Assembly (NCBI RefSeq): GCF_004011805.1
Contig: NZ_ML137197.1
Location: 186,001 to 250,000 of the forward strand
Direction of reading: 5' to 3'
Length of the DNA: 64,000 nucleotides
Source of the DNA: Piscinibacter defluvii
GTDB taxonomy: Bacteria; Pseudomonadota; Gammaproteobacteria; Burkholderiales; Burkholderiaceae_C
The notes under the pieces are model-generated. The model did not search any database and had not been told where the DNA came from. It was given only the letters and a program-made list of their open reading frames with translations. Below, piece by piece: positions 62,004-64,000 of the stretch. Position 1 is the first letter of the stretch. Each line of letters starts with the position of its first letter. The position numbers and the translations under genes were made by a program.

Positions 62004-62696
62004 ATGGCGAAGATCCACTTCATCGGCGGCGAGAAGGGCGGCGTCGGCAAGTCGCTCATGGCCCGGGTGCTGGCGCAGTACCTGATCGACCGCGGCGCGC
62101 CCTTCCTCGGCTTCGACACCGACCGCTCGCACGGCGCGCTGATGCGCTTCTACGCGGGTTATGCCTCGCCGGTGGTGGTGGACCGCTACGAGGCGCTGGA
62201 CGCCATCATGGAGGCCGCGGTCGAGCAGCCCGAGCGGCGCATCATCGTCGACCTCGCGGCGCAGACGCACGACCCGCTGGTCAAGTGGATGGACGACTCC
62301 GGCGTGCTCAACCTGGCCGACGAGACCGGCGTCGAGATCTTCTACTGGCACGTGATGGACACCGGCAAGGACTCGGTCGACCTGCTGCGCCGCCTGCTCG
62401 ACCGCTTCGGCACCAGCCTGAAGTACGTGCTGGTGCGCAACCAGGTGCGCGGCAACGACTTCGCGGTGCTCGAGCAGTCGGGCGAGCAGGCGCGTGCGCT
62501 CGGCATGGGCGCGAAGGTGGTCTCGGTGAAGAAGCTGCACGAGAGCGCGATCAACAAGATCGACGCCACCAGCAGCAGCTTCTGGAACGCCAGCACCGCC
62601 GAGGGCTACTCCGCCGCGCTCGGCCTGATGGACCGGCAGCGCGTCAAGATGTGGCTGCGCGAGGTCTACCGGGAGATGGACGAGGCCGGGGTCTGA
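62004..62696 (+). CDS. ParA/MinD-like P-loop ATPase, orphan
   Basis: 230 residues with a strong ribosome site AGGAGG 8 bases before. It has the deviant Walker A motif GGEKGGVGKSLMA near residue 8 and an FDTDRSHG switch. The LVRNQVRGNDF segment near 147 is typical of mobilization-type MobD/ParA-like proteins. The conserved lysine in KGGVGK marks dimerising ParA ATPases, but no parB gene or partner is nearby. CACAAT at 61972-61977 may be its -10. Role unknown; it could position some cell structure. Confidence 0.85.
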   Translation: MAKIHFIGGEKGGVGKSLMARVLAQYLIDRGAPFLGFDTDRSHGALMRFYAGYASPVVVDRYEALDAIMEAAVEQPERRIIVDLAAQTHDPLVKWMDDSGVLNLADETGVEIFYWHVMDTGKDSVDLLRRLLDRFGTSLKYVLVRNQVRGNDFAVLEQSGEQARALGMGAKVVSVKKLHESAINKIDATSSSFWNASTAEGYSAALGLMDRQRVKMWLREVYREMDEAGV

Positions 62697-62709
62697 GCCC
62701 CGGACAGCG

Positions 62710-64000
62710 ATGCGTCGGCTCCTTGCTGCGCTGCTCGCCCTGCTGCTGCTCGGCGGCACGCCGGCACGGGCCGAGCTGCCCGCGGGCCAGGTCTGGCTGG
62801 ACCATGTTCAGCGCGACCTGCTGCCGTGGTGGCGCCACCCGGGCGCGCAGGGACAGCCGGTCGGCCGCTTCCCGACCTTCCGCTGCAACGACGGTGCGCC
62901 CTACGACGCCGCCAAGCCCTGCGCCGAGCTGAAGAACGCGCCGGACTGGATCCGCGCCGAGCTCGGGCGCGACTACGTGCGCATGCAGGCGCGCCAGGTC
63001 TATGCCTACGCGATCGGCTTCCACCTGAGCGGCGACGTGGCGCTGCTGCGCCTGGCGCAGGCCGGCGTGCAGGACCTGCGGGCACGCGCGCGCGACCCCG
63101 ACAGCGGCAGCTTCGCCAGCTGGTTCGAGGCCGGGCGGCCGCAGCCGGCGCTGGGCCGCCGCACCGCGCAGGACCTCGCCTACGCCGGCCTCGCGCTGGC
63201 CGCGCTGTACTACGTGACCCACGACGACACCCTGCTCGAGGACCTGGTGCGCCTGAAGGACCATGTCTTCGCGCGCTACCGCGACGAACGCAGCGGCCTG
63301 ATCCGCTGGGTGGCCGACGACGACGGCTCGGGCGAGGCGAAGCGCGACGAGCTGGTGGCGACGCTGGACCAGCTCAACGCCTATCTGATCCTGGTGACGC
63401 CGGCGCTGCCCGAGGGCGCGCTGAAGACGGCCTGGCGACGCGACATCGCCGCGTTGTCGGAGGCGCTGGTGGAGCGCTACCACGACGCGGCGGGCAGCCG
63501 CTTCGTCGGCACGCGCGGCCGGCCCGACAGCGAGGGCCCGCGCGGGCGGCACAACGACTTCGGCCACAGCGTCAAGGCCTACTGGATGATCTACCTCGGC
63601 GCACGCCAGAACGGCGACGCGGCGCTGGAGCGCTTCGCCGCCGAGGGCATGCGCCGCACGCTGGACGCGGCCTGGCTGGCGCGCAGCGGCAGCTGGGCCT
63701 CGCGCGTGCTCGGCCGCAACGAGCTCGACGAGGGCAAGGAGTGGTGGATCTACGCCGAACTCGACCAGGCGCTGGCGACGCTCGCGCTCGAGCAGGGTGA
63801 CGATCCGGCGCGGCTCGAACGCAGCTGGCGCTTCTGGCTCGAGCGCCTGACGGACCGGCGCCGCGGCGAGGTCTGGGGCTGGGTCGCCCCGGACGGCAGC
63901 GTGCCCCCGGACGCGCTCAAGCAGCACCACTGGAAGAACGGCTACCACTCGCTGGAGCACGCCCTCGTGGGCTACCTCGCCGCGCAGGGCCTGCGCGGCG
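62710..64000 (+). CDS. Exported AGE-epimerase-like alpha-barrel protein, partial
   Basis: At least 430 residues; the gene runs off the right edge. A signal peptide ends near residue 22 (LALLLLGGTPARA-ELP). The rest is a long, helix-rich chain with HNDFGHSVKAYWMIYLGA, GKEWWIYAELDQALATLAL and HHWKNGYHSLEHALVGYL, patterns like the (alpha/alpha)6 barrel of N-acylglucosamine 2-epimerases, in which His and Glu pairs act in catalysis. The presence of a signal peptide is unlike cytosolic epimerases. It begins 13 bases after the ParA-like stop. Confidence 0.75.
   Translation, partial: MRRLLAALLALLLLGGTPARAELPAGQVWLDHVQRDLLPWWRHPGAQGQPVGRFPTFRCNDGAPYDAAKPCAELKNAPDWIRAELGRDYVRMQARQVYAYAIGFHLSGDVALLRLAQAGVQDLRARARDPDSGSFASWFEAGRPQPALGRRTAQDLAYAGLALAALYYVTHDDTLLEDLVRLKDHVFARYRDERSGLIRWVADDDGSGEAKRDELVATLDQLNAYLILVTPALPEGALKTAWRRDIAALSEALVERYHDAAGSRFVGTRGRPDSEGPRGRHNDFGHSVKAYWMIYLGARQNGDAALERFAAEGMRRTLDAAWLARSGSWASRVLGRNELDEGKEWWIYAELDQALATLALEQGDDPARLERSWRFWLERLTDRRRGEVWGWVAPDGSVPPDALKQHHWKNGYHSLEHALVGYLAAQGLRG

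Overview
The window is a high-GC bacterial chromosome segment with dense, often overlapping genes. Its content points to a betaproteobacterium of the order Burkholderiales, probably near the Rubrivivax/Leptothrix/Roseateles group. The grounds are the xseB-ispA-dxs operon beside a Rieske oxygenase, polA next to a DUF2782 gene and thrB, a BPSS1780-type membrane protein, an rpfE-like gene joined to recJ, a 16-strand-type porin, tctAB, and ppx opposite sixA-ppk1. Species cannot be fixed from sequence alone. No rRNA, tRNA, CRISPR array or transposase was seen.

Layout. 1-2.3 kb: end of an MFS transporter and tctAB. 2.4-6.3 kb: a leftward, translationally coupled run of tatD-like, DNA glycosylase, spermidine-synthase-fold and GspE/PilB-like ATPase genes. 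6.3-10.4 kb: a rightward HtrA-like protease, MoxR, DUF58 and BatA unit. 10.4-14.4 kb: a TonB/TolA-like protein with a very long pentapeptide repeat, then lolD and lolC. 14.5-21.9 kb: glycosyltransferase, rpfE-like, recJ, a PQQ-type sugar dehydrogenase, a PHP phosphoesterase, an EamA exporter and yciO. 21.9-27.3 kb: a CrtI-like oxidoreductase, folE2, dxs, ispA and xseB. 27.6-36.9 kb: Rieske protein, EamA, sulfurtransferase, Usp, ZIP transporter, dienelactone hydrolase, ppx, sixA and ppk1. 37.0-38.1 kb: porin.

From about 38.2 to 52.7 kb the base composition drops and the genes become accessory: two small exported proteins, a secreted formylglycine-enzyme-fold protein lacking the catalytic cysteines, and then a cassette that looks like one system. 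The cassette holds a short exported peptide, a poly-glycine lipoprotein, an LRAT/H-rev107-type protein, a GNAT acyltransferase, an isoprenylcysteine-methyltransferase-like membrane protein and a TonB-dependent receptor. It is bracketed by two paralogous regulators of about 1000 residues, each with two tandem OmpR-type winged helices in front of a STAND-type ATPase. A 10-bp-spaced direct repeat, TTTCAG-N4-TTTCAG, lies in the divergent promoter of the first regulator, and a near copy lies upstream of the neighbouring secreted-protein gene. This island is the best candidate for an undescribed system; its function is inference.

52.7-64 kb returns to core genes: polA, a DUF2782 protein, thrB, a BPSS1780-like protein, an SDR, dodecin, a lipoprotein, a PhoX phosphatase, an orphan ParA-like ATPase and a truncated epimerase-like secreted protein. 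Many core genes have a -10-like hexamer ending exactly six bases before the start codon, which suggests leaderless mRNAs.
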